Positions 1 to 8,558 of a stretch of 64,000 nucleotides of DNA are shown one piece after another. The first letter of the stretch is position 1; each line of letters begins with the position of its first letter. A program made the translations under genes and the position numbers. Under the pieces are notes generated by a model. The model worked only from the letters and a program-made list of their open reading frames with translations, had not been told where the DNA came from and ran no database searches. This stretch comes from Segatella copri (GTDB lineage Bacteria; Bacteroidota; Bacteroidia; Bacteroidales; Bacteroidaceae), in assembly GCF_002224675.1 (NCBI RefSeq), contig NZ_NMPZ01000010.1:1-64000 (forward strand), in the 5' to 3' direction.

Positions 1-240
1 TTCTATGATACTTCTTTCTACTTTTTGCAAGAAGTCTCATTAGTTATAAACATCTTTATATCAACGATATAACGTGATATTTGCGGCTAAAAATGAGACT
101 ATGAGACTTTTTTCTAAAAAAATATATACGTGTGCGAAAAAGAGGATTATTTCTTTTTTGCATCATCATAGGGTTATGGCAACATCATTCCGTTATGGAT
201 GTTTGGCATGCTCTATTGATAGATAATCCTTGATTACAGA
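1..240. other. AT-rich non-coding stretch
   Basis: No convincing gene is seen on either strand. The stretch is AT-rich and contains short imperfect inverted words, for example AACATC and GATGTT around 180-210. It may be decayed accessory DNA continuing from outside the window. Confidence 0.4.
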
Positions 241-279
241 AAAGATGACCCCGCATTTTGCGAGGTCATCTTTTTTTTA
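241..279. terminator. Bidirectional intrinsic terminator
   Basis: AAAGATGACC (241-250) pairs with GGTCATCTTT (264-273). A CGC/GCG inner stem and an ATTTT loop complete the hairpin. Eight Ts follow on the plus strand and a short T run follows on the minus strand. It closes the minus-strand Rhs/immunity region. Confidence 0.75.
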
Positions 280-458
280 TTTACTCAGCTCCTTGATGAT
301 TTTCTCCAGTTTGTCAAGCTGGCGGGCAACTGATACAATGTTCTGCCAAGTCAAGCCCATAACTATTGAGTGGCATAGCTAGTCTTTCCAACACATGAAG
401 AATGGCTTTGGAGATGATGACATCTTTCTGCTGCAGGTTGCATCCCATGCTATCAGCT
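277..458 (-). pseudogene. Frameshifted C-terminal gene remnant, unidentified
   Basis: The minus strand reads ...NLQQKDVIISKAILHVL then ERLAMPLNSYGL in one frame. Near 350 it continues in another frame as TWQNIVSVARQLDKLEKII and ends KELSK before a TAA at 277-279. A single frameshift would join these into a plausible soluble helical C-terminus. The downstream part alone is a 27-codon ATG reading frame (277-360). I do not recognise the family. It is probably the 3' end of a decayed gene, possibly linked to the mobile or toxin material next to it. From 459 to 591 I see only broken reading frames. Confidence 0.3.
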
Positions 459-591
459 ATAGGTCTTCCCCATGGGTGTACTGTACTTTATTCCTGGTCG
501 ATGAGATCTTTTGTCAGCATATTATAGTCACGAAACAGAGTATAAGGCTGCGGAATCTCCTTCCATATTTTTTCCACTTGGCTCAGTTATA

Positions 592-1023
592 CTACTTTTC
601 AAATGAAAAATCAATCACCATACCCGTTTTTCTATCTATGACAATATAGGAAACTCCTCCCAACTGATAAGGAGAGAAATCCTCACCAGAACCAGAAACA
701 GTCCAAGACTCAAAATCCTTCTCTATTAAGAATGGCTTTTGCTTATATATTTTATCATACCCATAAATATCTTTCAATATCATAAAACCAACTTCTCCGG
801 CCACTTTAAAATCCGAGAGCACACCACCCTCTAGATTCAAAACACTGCTATCAGGTTTGTAAAAACCATTCACAACAGGCAATTTCAAATTGCACGATTT
901 TAGACCTTGATAACAATATGCTTTAATCTGCGTGTGGTCATATTTTATATGAAATGCATAGCCAAAGCAACACCCCACAACAATACTTATGATTAAAAAT
1001 AAATAATGTTTTTTTCCATTCAT
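592..1023 (-). CDS. NTF2-fold immunity-type protein, membrane-anchored
   Basis: A 143-residue protein with an N-terminal hydrophobic segment (about residues 7-26) followed by a short alpha/beta domain. The C-terminal pattern (GEVGFMILKDIYG, then KQKPFLIEKDFESWTVSGS, then GGVSYIVIDRKTGMVIDF) fits the NTF2-fold immunity family found beside polymorphic toxins: a helix, a QKPF strand, a W-x-V-x-G strand and a final G-V strand. It probably neutralises a cognate C-terminal toxin in the periplasm or at the membrane. It lies 7 nt from another member of the same fold (1031-1459), so the two look like a duplicated immunity pair. No intact toxin is present. Confidence 0.65.
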   Translation of the reverse strand: MNGKKHYLFLIISIVVGCCFGYAFHIKYDHTQIKAYCYQGLKSCNLKLPVVNGFYKPDSSVLNLEGGVLSDFKVAGEVGFMILKDIYGYDKIYKQKPFLIEKDFESWTVSGSGEDFSPYQLGGVSYIVIDRKTGMVIDFSFEK

Positions 1024-1030
1024 AATCTTA

Positions 1031-1459
1031 TTATTTTTTTATAGAAAGAATTGTTCCGTCAAACTTTTGAATTAAGATTACGGAACCTTTATTATCAGCA
1101 ACATTTCCTTGTAACATCCAGACCTTACCATTAAGCAAATAAACCCGAAAAGGTTTTTGAGCATCCACAAACTCCTCACCAAATTTAGAAGACAGTATCG
1201 ACAATCCAATATTTGCTGCAGTTTCAGGAGTTTTGACAATTGCAACGCCATAATTACATTTTGGAATTCTCTGATAATTTTCTTCAATAAGTTTCATCAG
1301 TTGCTCATGTGAGATTACATCCTCACTATAATCTACAAAACCGACATATTTAAACAACTTTTCCGATTGATAAACGCTATCATTTGAAACAAAATGAAAA
1401 TAAGTTACAGAAGACAAAAATCCAAAGATTAGCCCCCAAATTATATTTGACTTTGTCAT
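1031..1459 (-). CDS. NTF2-fold immunity-type protein
   Basis: A 142-residue protein with an N-terminal membrane or signal segment (residues 5-23). Its C-terminal half shows the NTF2-like immunity pattern clearly: TPETAANIGLSILSSKFG, then DAQKPFRVYLLNGKVWMLQG, then GSVILIQKFDGTILSI. The family usually protects against toxic C-terminal domains of Rhs or other polymorphic toxins. Its start lies directly downstream of the Rhs fragment at 1461-1973, the expected toxin-immunity order. The toxin domain itself has been lost apart from a short tail. Immunity function is inferred from family and context. Confidence 0.7.
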   Translation of the reverse strand: MTKSNIIWGLIFGFLSSVTYFHFVSNDSVYQSEKLFKYVGFVDYSEDVISHEQLMKLIEENYQRIPKCNYGVAIVKTPETAANIGLSILSSKFGEEFVDAQKPFRVYLLNGKVWMLQGNVADNKGSVILIQKFDGTILSIKK

Positions 1460-1460
1460 A

Positions 1461-1973
1461 TCACTTGAATATTAAATGGCTATTAGTATTTAAACGCAAT
1501 AATTTATCTATCATTCTTCTTAATGCATCAGCATCAATTTCGTAATTTTCAGATGTTGAAGCTACCCTAGCTGCATCATACATTCTTGCACCATGGTCAT
1601 ACCAATCCAACCCATGCATGTGGTCGAACTCCTTGCCGATGTACTTGCTCTTTTGGTATTCGCTATTATATGACAAGTCTCCATATACCCCTCCGAATGG
1701 ATAGTAATGATTTACTTGCTCTATTGTGCCATTCTCATTCACAACCATTCTTACACTGCCAAGATGGTCCTTCTCGTAATAATGGAAAGTCGGATTCTGG
1801 CTATTGTAGAAGGAACAATAACCACCATCAAAGAGATACTTATCCAGTTTGCCATCTTCGAATATAAAATCGCCAAAGTGCAAGTTATCTATATCACTTG
1901 ACTTTACTGTTTGATGGGCATTTGCAATCAAATTACACCCAAACACTAAACTTAGAAATAATATTGTCTTCAT
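1461..1973 (-). pseudogene. Signal peptide joined to truncated Rhs core with toxin tail
   Basis: The reading frame is open for 170 residues but looks composite. Residues 1-20 are a signal peptide (cleavage near NAHQ). From about residue 36 it is Rhs-repeat material: DGKLDKYLFDGGYC, then FHYYEKDHLGSVRMVV, the YYPFG motif, and GLDWYDHGARMYDAA, the hallmark end of the Rhs core. The core stops at DAA and is followed by about 28 unrelated residues ending NTNSHLIFK, probably the remnant of a toxin tip. Full Rhs proteins exceed 1000 residues, so this is an orphan C-terminal cassette. It shares a 200-bp near-identical segment with 2633-3064 and sits just upstream of two NTF2 immunity genes. Confidence 0.6.
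1671..1872. repeat. Rhs-core direct repeat, copy A
   Basis: This roughly 200-bp segment encodes the LDKYLFDGGYC to GDLSYN part of the Rhs core. It matches copy B at 2693-2893 with few, mostly synonymous, differences and no length change that I can see. It is a likely substrate for homologous recombination that swaps toxin tips. Confidence 0.75.
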
Positions 1974-2011
1974 AACACCTTAAATTTATTTGCTAAAAAA
2001 CTATCTAAAGA

Positions 2012-2548
2012 CTATTCTTTACAAGATACATTATTCCTTTTATATGGTTTTTGAAGATACAAAGGTTTATAATTTATCCGTTTACTTCCTTTTTGAAGAT
2101 AATCCACCCACAAAGTTTGGCAACGAATTTGCTTGATATTATATTTGATATCGTAAACTAATTCTAAGTCTACTGTTTCATAAATGGCAATATTATGTAG
2201 AGCTGATACAAATAGAGAATCATTAAGTTTAGCTGATATAACTCGTTTTTGACGACCACCAATTAGAAATGTTGTATCAATTTCTCTTTTGGTTGTCATA
2301 AAAATCATAGACTTACCATATTCTTTAAGATAATACTCTCCATTTTTGTTGTATAAATTCCAAACAAAACCAGTATCATCAATGTCACTATATTCATTTT
2401 CTCGAATTGATATATACTTTTTAGAATGCATCACTTCATAATTCTTCATATAGAAAAATGGTAAGTACTGCATATTTTTTCTCTGCTTACAAGAGAATAC
2501 ACTTACAAACAAAATACTTACAACAATATAAAAAATAATATGTTTCAT
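2012..2548 (-). CDS. Lipoprotein, putative orphan immunity protein
   Basis: A 178-residue protein with a lipoprotein signal (VSVFSC, Cys at about residue 20) and a beta-rich remainder with no motif I recognise. Its ATG at 2548 follows within 1 nt of the stop of a displaced toxin tail (TGA at 2550-2552), the tight toxin-then-immunity spacing typical of polymorphic toxin loci. A membrane-anchored immunity protein is therefore likely, but this rests on context only. GC content is low and looks unlike the xylan genes that follow, consistent with recent acquisition. Confidence 0.55.
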   Translation of the reverse strand: MKHIIFYIVVSILFVSVFSCKQRKNMQYLPFFYMKNYEVMHSKKYISIRENEYSDIDDTGFVWNLYNKNGEYYLKEYGKSMIFMTTKREIDTTFLIGGRQKRVISAKLNDSLFVSALHNIAIYETVDLELVYDIKYNIKQIRCQTLWVDYLQKGSKRINYKPLYLQKPYKRNNVSCKE

Positions 2549-2549
2549 G

Positions 2550-2690
2550 TCATTTATGCTTAAAAAATTGTTCTATCTGATTCATAACTTGTTGATAGAG
2601 ATTAACTTTTTCGTATTTCTTATTTTCCATCTCTAAATGTTCTTGTTTACTGCCTTTTTTGCGAAATTCAAACTTTGCAACTCGGCATTG
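2550..2690 (-). pseudogene. Displaced toxin C-terminal tail, out of frame with Rhs fragment
   Basis: In a frame different from the Rhs fragment the minus strand reads VAKFEFRKKGSKQEHLEM followed by ENKKYEKVNLYQQVMNQ and IEQFFKHK, then stops at 2550. The Rhs frame runs into it near TGCCGAGTTGC and stops about 50 nt later. This looks like the 3' end of a former toxin domain kept next to its immunity gene (2012-2548) after the upstream part was replaced or lost by recombination in the Rhs core. Confidence 0.5.
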
Positions 2691-3064
2691 TATGACAAAT
2701 CGCCATATACTCCACCAAATGGATAGTAATGATTCACTTGCTCTATCGTGCCATTCTCATTCACAACCATTCTTATACTGCCTAGATGGTCTTTCTCGTA
2801 ATAATGGAAGGTAGGATTCTGATTATTGTCGAAAGAACAATAGCCACCATCAAAGAGATACTTATCCAGTTTGCCATCTTCGAATATAAAATCTGATTTC
2901 GTCTCATTCAGCCAATTGCGGATGTTGTAGGCATAGTTTACCATACCCACATTGCCGCTTCGCTTCAAGGAGACCAGTCTTCCGATGTCATCATAACTAT
3001 ATGACGCCACCATTCTCTTGACATTGTCATAGAGATAGAACATATAGTTGTTTTTCCTAAGCAC
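2633..3064 (-). pseudogene. Truncated Rhs core fragment
   Basis: About 143 residues of Rhs protein: YMFYLYDNVKRMVASYSYDD, RLVSLKRSGNVG and NYAYNIRNWLNE, then the same core as the fragment at 1461-1973, up to YYPFGGVYGDLSY. The reading frame opens abruptly after a stop, with only a GTG near the edge and no signal peptide. It ends prematurely, before the conserved DxGARxYD motif, by running out of frame into an unrelated tail. It is a non-functional orphan cassette rather than an expressed Rhs protein. Confidence 0.6.
2693..2893. repeat. Rhs-core direct repeat, copy B
   Basis: Same orientation as copy A (1671-1872), about 1.02 kb apart, and nearly identical at the nucleotide level. Recombination between the copies would delete the lipoprotein gene at 2012-2548 and regenerate a single cassette. 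Confidence 0.75.
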
Positions 3065-3083
3065 AAATTATTTTTTTACTATC

Positions 3084-3617
3084 CTAAAATATAAAGAAAT
3101 ATTTACCTTTCTCTCTATCTTTTTTTTCTTCCTTGTACTGAAATGGTTTTTGAAAATCTCTATAATCTTTAGGTATATGAGACTTGGGAACCAACTCTAA
3201 AGTGTCTACAGCGTTTTGGGGATCAATGTCATTACGAATCAAGATTCTATTATCGGAAACAGAAATAATTTTATAGCGAAAGCGTCCAAAACGGATTGTG
3301 TTACGGTTTAATAAATTCCAACTTGGTTCATAAAGATAATGAGAAACAAGAAAACCATTATATTCCCTAAAACGCCAATTTGCTCGAAACTCGATAAAAA
3401 CACCTTTGCTATCGACATAAAAATAGAAAGAATCCTCCCTACAAAAATAAGGGTGTCTTGTTTCGTCCTCATTCTGCTTACTATCTATATAATGCCAATA
3501 TTGATAACTATTTCTTGTAAGAATTTTCTTTATATCCTTACAAGAACATAAGATAGCCATTATACATAAAAACATAACCATTTTTGCTATTCCAAATACT
3601 ATTGCAAACAATTTCAT
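3084..3617 (-). CDS. Lipoprotein of unknown function, putative immunity
   Basis: A 177-residue protein with a long hydrophobic N-terminus ending in a lipobox (AILCSC, Cys near residue 26). The rest is polar and aromatic-rich (YQYWHYIDS, SFYFYVDSKGVF, RFREYNGFLVSHYLY) and predicts mostly beta strands. No family is recognised. It sits in the same minus-strand run as the other small secreted proteins next to Rhs debris, so an orphan immunity lipoprotein is the best guess. The C-terminus (EEKKDREKGKYFFIF) is highly charged. Confidence 0.5.
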   Translation of the reverse strand: MKLFAIVFGIAKMVMFLCIMAILCSCKDIKKILTRNSYQYWHYIDSKQNEDETRHPYFCREDSFYFYVDSKGVFIEFRANWRFREYNGFLVSHYLYEPSWNLLNRNTIRFGRFRYKIISVSDNRILIRNDIDPQNAVDTLELVPKSHIPKDYRDFQKPFQYKEEKKDREKGKYFFIF

Positions 3618-3639
3618 ATTGCCATTTAAGACTTAATTT

Positions 3640-4191
3640 TTATTCTTCCAAAACTCGCATGCACTCCCATTCTACTACTAAAGAATCATACATGCAAGTA
3701 ACCTTATTCTCTTCGACACTAGTTATAAAACTTGAAATATATTTATTAATATCTGATTCTTTACAAACTATCATATGCCGTGAAACATAACTTTTTATCT
3801 TTTCAAAAGGGATATTCGAAGAGATTATAGTAAACTTAAACCTTTTCATAGGATATACAATTTTTATAAATGTCTGAGGAAAGATAAAAGAATATGGCTC
3901 TCCACAATTTATCACATTATCATATGCCCAACAAGATAACGAAAAATCGCCATAACGACGATAGCACTTTCTATATAACACTTCTTCAAAATTCATTTTT
4001 TCCAAATCATCCTCTGTAAAAAGAATTACAATTGGTTCCATGTTACTATTCACGACATCAAAAGACACACATCTTATCGTATCACGATCTAACGTTCCAT
4101 GAGCAACATAATAAACTTGCTCATGGTATTCTAAACTATATGTGAGCAAAAAATACCCAAAAAACACAAACAACACCAAAATTCTTTTCAT
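3640..4191 (-). CDS. Secreted protein of unknown function, putative immunity
   Basis: A 183-residue protein with a hydrophobic signal-like N-terminus (residues 1-19) and several cysteines (RKCYRRYGDFSLSCW, NVINCGEPYSF). The fold is not recognised. Its ATG overlaps the TGA of a displaced toxin-like tail (ATGA at 4188-4191), which again suggests a toxin-immunity pair with translational coupling. The next gene downstream is another lipoprotein (3084-3617). Function is inferred from context only. Confidence 0.5.
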   Translation of the reverse strand: MKRILVLFVFFGYFLLTYSLEYHEQVYYVAHGTLDRDTIRCVSFDVVNSNMEPIVILFTEDDLEKMNFEEVLYRKCYRRYGDFSLSCWAYDNVINCGEPYSFIFPQTFIKIVYPMKRFKFTIISSNIPFEKIKSYVSRHMIVCKESDINKYISSFITSVEENKVTCMYDSLVVEWECMRVLEE

Positions 4192-4329
4192 TTGGCAAAA
4201 TTTTTAACAGTTTCTTTTCTAGCCTTAATTGAACACTCTTTAAGATATCCATTTGTTTCGATATTTCCATCAAAATGATGTACTGCTTTGTGCCTTGACT
4301 GAAATGGCCAAGGCACAAAGAAACAACAT
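4188..4329 (-). pseudogene. Signal peptide plus toxin-like tail, split by frameshift
   Basis: From an ATG at 4329 the minus strand encodes a signal peptide (MLFLCALAISVKAQSS) that stops at 4270. In the next frame it continues as DGNIETNGYLKEC and SIKARKETVKNFAK, stopping at 4188 in an ATGA overlap with the following gene. Removing one T from the TTTT run at the junction would restore a single 46-residue secreted reading frame. It looks like another remnant toxin tail left beside its immunity gene. The longer overlapping frame at 4136-4318 is not judged real. Confidence 0.4.
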
Positions 4330-4390
4330 GATACTTAAAGTTCTTTCAATTTACAATACTTTCAAGCCTGCCTTCTTAGTCAGATTTTTC

Positions 4391-6997
4391 TTAATATTCA
4401 TAATTTACCATTATCTTCTTCAAGTCCTTATCTGCCGAGCTATTGCCATAATATACCTCATAGTTACCTGCCTTGGCACGCACGGTATTGGTTGCAGCAT
4501 CGAAGAGTTCGAAGTTTCTGCTATCCAGCGTGATGACAGCCTCAGCAGTCTTTCCTGCCTTCACCTCCACTCTCTCGAAAGCCTTCAAGCTCTTCAATGG
4601 TCCTTCGGTATCGGCAGGATCCTTCACATACACCTGCACAATCTCGGTTCCATCCTTCTTTCCTACATTGCTTACAGGCACCTTCAAGGTAATCTTTTCA
4701 CCCTTCTTCAGGATAGAGTTGGAAAGTGTAGCATCACCCATACGGAAAGAAGTGTAGCTTAAACCATATCCGAATGGGAAGAGCGCATCGTTCATATAAC
4801 GATAGGTTCTGCCCTTCATGCTGTAATCCTTGAAATCAGGCAACTGCTCTGAATTCTTATAGAACGTAACAGGCAACTTGCCGGCAGGATTGTACTCTCC
4901 GAAGAGTACACGAGCCACAGCCTCACCACCTTCCTGACCAGGATACCAGGCCTGGAGAATGGCATCGCAACTCTCTGTCTCTGGAGTCAAGGCGATAGCC
5001 GAACCCGAACAGTTGACAAAGACAACCTTTTTGCCCGCCTCCTTCAAAGCCTTCAGGAAATTGCGCTGAACCTTAGGCAATTCGATGTTGGTGCGGTCAC
5101 CACCCTTGAAGCCAGAAATCTCGATAGGCATTTCCTCACCTTCCAACTGTGGAGAGATGCCACCTACGAAGACTACTGTCTCGCAATCCTTCAACTGCTT
5201 GAGCGAAGCCTGATAGTCGATAGGATTCTCATGACCGATATTGATTTTCATATCCGCATTATAGTTAGGCATCTCAGCATATCGTATTTCTATCTGATAC
5301 TCCTTGCCTTTCACGCCCTCAAACTCGATGCGGGATTCTGCAGTACGCCAATCGCTCTTCTCTGACTTTTTCTCACCATTCAGATAAACCTCATAATGAC
5401 CGCAGGCAGCCACATCGAGCAATACCTTGGCGTTCTGCTTAGGACGAAATACGGTTTCATACTTGGCAGAAAAGCCCGTCAACTTCACATTGGATGCAAA
5501 CGAATGCTGACCATAGGTAGTTACCTGCACAGGATTCTTTTCCTGGGTGATGGTAACAGGCTTACCTTCCATTTCACGATTGTTCCAGAAAGTGCCCTTA
5601 AAGCCCATCTTGCCATCCATGCTACACTGGTCAAAGTAAGAATCCAAAGTCTGGTCGTTCACCAGGTCGCACCCTTTAAAGGTAACGACCTGGTTTTTCT
5701 TCAAACGACTCTTGATACCATCCAGGATGGTAATTGTCTGTCGTGGAGTACCATTATAGTTTCCCCACATCATCGGTTCGTTATCCACATTTGGTCCGAT
5801 GAAAGCAATCTTCTTTACCTTTTTATCGAGAGGCAATACCTCATTCTTGTTTTGGAGCAGCGTCATGGTCTGCAGAGCCATATCGAGCGAGAGCTGGCGA
5901 TGCGCCTTGCTGCAAAGCACAGATACAGGAATCTTCGACCATGATACTATCTTGTTGTCATCCATCTCACCCAAGTCGAAACGACCTTCGAGCAGACGAA
6001 TCACATGCTTATCAACTTCTTCTTCAGTCAGGGCACCATACTTCACAGCCTCAGGCACCGATTTATATACATAATTAAATCCACATTCTACATCGGTTCC
6101 AGCCAATACACCCTTAGCTGCTGCATTTCTGGCATTGCTCGAAACCTTATGATTCTCCCAGAAATCAGTAACAGCGCCACAGTCGGAAACTACCAGGTAC
6201 TTGAATCCCCACTCATCCCTGAGAATCTGCTGCAAAAGGCGGGTGTTGCCGCAGCATGGTTCATCATCCCAACGCTGATAGGCACACATCACCTCGCGCA
6301 CCTTGGCATCCTGCACCAGTGATTTGAAGGCAGGCATATAAGTTTCCCAAAGGTCGCGCGGTGTAACATCGGTAATATTGTCTGTATGGCGAGCCCATTC
6401 TGGTCCGCTATGAATTGCATAGTGCTTGGCACAAGCCCAGAGTTTGCGGTATTTCGTATCTTCAGGTCCCTGCAATCCGCGCACCACGGCACATCCCATC
6501 CTACTGGTAAGATAAGGATCCTCACCATAGGTTTCCTGTCCACGTCCCCAGCGAGGATCACGGAAGATATTCACGTTTGGAGTCCAGACAGACAAAGCAT
6601 GGAAACGGGTTACATCTCCTCCCTTCTGCTGCAGTTCATTCCATTTGGCACGCATCTCATCAGATGTTGCATCAAAGACTCTATACACCATTCCGTCGTT
6701 AAACGATGCTGCCATTCCGATAGGTTCCGGAAAGACGGTTACATCTCCCATGTTCGCCACACCATGCAGTGCTTCGCTCCACCACTGGAATCTCTTGATT
6801 CCCAATCGTGGGATAGCCGGCGAATCATCCAGCATCAAAGAAGCTTTCTCTTCCAAAGTGAGACGACCACATAAATCTACCGCTCTCTCATGAGCCGAGA
6901 GGGCTGGATTCTGATAAGGCAACTGCTGCGCTGAGGCATTGCCGGAGGACATAGTTACCACAAACATCAAAGCTGCGTATATAACCTTCTTGTTCAT
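4391..6997 (-). CDS. GH3 beta-xylosidase/beta-glucosidase with PA14 insert
   Basis: An 868-residue periplasmic glycoside hydrolase. It has a signal peptide (1-23), the GH3 N-terminal TIM barrel (about 35-340), and a C-terminal alpha/beta sandwich interrupted by a PA14-like domain (about 470-600, GTFWNNREMEG to NIGHE). A fibronectin-III-like domain closes the protein (about 770-860). The nucleophile is Asp272 in VVSDCGAV; KHYAIHSGPE is the substrate-site motif. It would release xylose or glucose from short oligosaccharides. As the last gene of the SusC/D-GH43-GH43-GH3 run it most likely completes xylo-oligosaccharide breakdown; exact specificity is inferred. Family assignment is secure. Confidence 0.9.
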   Translation of the reverse strand: MNKKVIYAALMFVVTMSSGNASAQQLPYQNPALSAHERAVDLCGRLTLEEKASLMLDDSPAIPRLGIKRFQWWSEALHGVANMGDVTVFPEPIGMAASFNDGMVYRVFDATSDEMRAKWNELQQKGGDVTRFHALSVWTPNVNIFRDPRWGRGQETYGEDPYLTSRMGCAVVRGLQGPEDTKYRKLWACAKHYAIHSGPEWARHTDNITDVTPRDLWETYMPAFKSLVQDAKVREVMCAYQRWDDEPCCGNTRLLQQILRDEWGFKYLVVSDCGAVTDFWENHKVSSNARNAAAKGVLAGTDVECGFNYVYKSVPEAVKYGALTEEEVDKHVIRLLEGRFDLGEMDDNKIVSWSKIPVSVLCSKAHRQLSLDMALQTMTLLQNKNEVLPLDKKVKKIAFIGPNVDNEPMMWGNYNGTPRQTITILDGIKSRLKKNQVVTFKGCDLVNDQTLDSYFDQCSMDGKMGFKGTFWNNREMEGKPVTITQEKNPVQVTTYGQHSFASNVKLTGFSAKYETVFRPKQNAKVLLDVAACGHYEVYLNGEKKSEKSDWRTAESRIEFEGVKGKEYQIEIRYAEMPNYNADMKINIGHENPIDYQASLKQLKDCETVVFVGGISPQLEGEEMPIEISGFKGGDRTNIELPKVQRNFLKALKEAGKKVVFVNCSGSAIALTPETESCDAILQAWYPGQEGGEAVARVLFGEYNPAGKLPVTFYKNSEQLPDFKDYSMKGRTYRYMNDALFPFGYGLSYTSFRMGDATLSNSILKKGEKITLKVPVSNVGKKDGTEIVQVYVKDPADTEGPLKSLKAFERVEVKAGKTAEAVITLDSRNFELFDAATNTVRAKAGNYEVYYGNSSADKDLKKIMVNYEY

Positions 6998-7047
6998 TGT
7001 AATTACTATTAAGCTATTAATATATTAAATTGTTATTCATCATGAAT

Positions 7048-8538
7048 TTATTGTTGCCTGAAATTCCATTTAGAATTATCGCTGTTGAAATCGAAGGGAG
7101 CCAAGCCTGGGGTACAGTCGCCGAGTGAAACCAATGCCAGTTTCTCTTCTGTGCCTGGCACTGCCTTCGGCATAATGCGATAAGTGCCATCGGTGAGTTG
7201 TTCGATGCGCCAAAGCTGGGCATCTTCACCCGTAAACTCAGGTTTGGCAATGACATCATGCTGAGCGGTTGCGGTTAGGTAGCGAGTAGTGCCTTCTATG
7301 CAGATTTTATAATAAGGACCACCCAGATAACCACCCTTTCCGGCAGGCATGATACTCCACTTCTGATGAGGACGGAACATGTAATCGTTCATTCTCACCT
7401 TCACCTCGCCCTTAGGCCATTCTGCCTCTACCTCCTTCAAGGTCTGAGGCTCGATATTCTTCAGAGGCTTGGTCGGCTTGATCCAGAAAGGTTCGATATC
7501 ACGTTGCATTCTCACGAAATCTACGGCAATCTCCAGGGCATAGCCTCTTCGTTCCGATTCTATCTCGTAGGTTCCGGCATGAAATTCATCACCAGCCACA
7601 GGCCAGTCGTTCTTCCACAATAAAGGACGGATAGCCAACACGCTTCGTCCTCCCTGTCTGAAATCAGACTCATAATGGAACGACATCTTTTCTACACCTT
7701 CTTCCTCAATATAGCGTCCGAAGTGACCGGGACCCGTCTTCAGATTATTGGCAGCAATCACCATCTTTCCACCGCCCTGCAACATCTCTCTGCCCACATT
7801 ATCTACGTATGGACCGGTTATCTTTCGCGAACGTCCCACCACGATATTGTAGGTAGAATTAGGACCATCGCAACAGGTGCCATGAGTGCCGAGAAGATAA
7901 TACCAGCCGTTGCGGTAAATCAAATCAGTAGCTTCGCAGTCGATAGCGATATTGACGGGTTCGTTGCCTTCCATCCGCTTACCTGTCTTCGGATCAAGTT
8001 CTACCAGACGGATAAATCCGAAATAGGTACCATAGCTGAGCCAGAGTCTGCCGGTAGTAGGATCGAGCAACAAGCCCGCATCAATGGCATCACAGTCTTC
8101 ATCATCCAATGAAGAAGCTACCACCACCGGTTCAGTATATTTGAAATCAGGCGATTTCGGATCGAGCGTTTTGTTCCACATCGTCAGGACATCACCGCGA
8201 TGACTGCCTCCCAATCCACCACCCGTAGCACTGTAGGCTACAAGAAAACGGTCGCCAATCTTCAACACATCAGGAGCCGCTCCTCTGCCGGGACGAACAG
8301 CACCACCCTGCCAGGTCCAGCCATCCTCCGACCAGATTCCACCTTCACCCGTTCCAAAGGTATAATACTTTCCATCACACAGGGCAATGGTAGAAGGGTC
8401 ATGAATGAAAGGTTCACACACCTGGGCTTCTGCCTCGTAAGCAGAGGAAGACAACAAGGCAACCAAAGCAGCGACATAAAGTTTCTGCTGAGCAGCAACC
8501 GGGCTAAAATATCTGAAAAATATATTGTTCTGTTTCAT
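7048..8538 (-). CDS. GH43 glycosidase with C-terminal ricin-like domain
   Basis: A 496-residue secreted enzyme. The five-bladed GH43 propeller carries the three acidic motifs: FIHDPST (Asp base), CDAIDAGLLLDP (pKa-modulating Asp) and DCEATDLIY (Glu acid). The C-terminal roughly 120 residues have QLWRIEQLTDGTYRI-type repeats, suggesting a beta-trefoil (ricin/CBM13-like) binding module. Likely an arabinofuranosidase, arabinanase or xylosidase acting on decorated xylan fragments. I chose the ATG at 8538, which has a purine-rich AAAGAAAG upstream. An in-frame GTG at 8559 overlaps the stop of the preceding gene and is less likely. Confidence 0.82.
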   Translation of the reverse strand: MKQNNIFFRYFSPVAAQQKLYVAALVALLSSSAYEAEAQVCEPFIHDPSTIALCDGKYYTFGTGEGGIWSEDGWTWQGGAVRPGRGAAPDVLKIGDRFLVAYSATGGGLGGSHRGDVLTMWNKTLDPKSPDFKYTEPVVVASSLDDEDCDAIDAGLLLDPTTGRLWLSYGTYFGFIRLVELDPKTGKRMEGNEPVNIAIDCEATDLIYRNGWYYLLGTHGTCCDGPNSTYNIVVGRSRKITGPYVDNVGREMLQGGGKMVIAANNLKTGPGHFGRYIEEEGVEKMSFHYESDFRQGGRSVLAIRPLLWKNDWPVAGDEFHAGTYEIESERRGYALEIAVDFVRMQRDIEPFWIKPTKPLKNIEPQTLKEVEAEWPKGEVKVRMNDYMFRPHQKWSIMPAGKGGYLGGPYYKICIEGTTRYLTATAQHDVIAKPEFTGEDAQLWRIEQLTDGTYRIMPKAVPGTEEKLALVSLGDCTPGLAPFDFNSDNSKWNFRQQ

Positions 8539-8558
8539 AACTTTCTTTATTGATTGCA

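Noticed and set aside
395..649. Plus-strand 84-residue reading frame
   Set aside because: It overlaps the end of the NTF2-immunity gene, has odd composition, and lies over remnant coding on the minus strand; no support as a gene.
4136..4318. Minus-strand 60-residue reading frame overlapping the 183-residue gene
   Set aside because: It runs through the start of the 183-residue gene in another frame. The two other frames read as a signal peptide and a toxin-like tail, which explain the region better.
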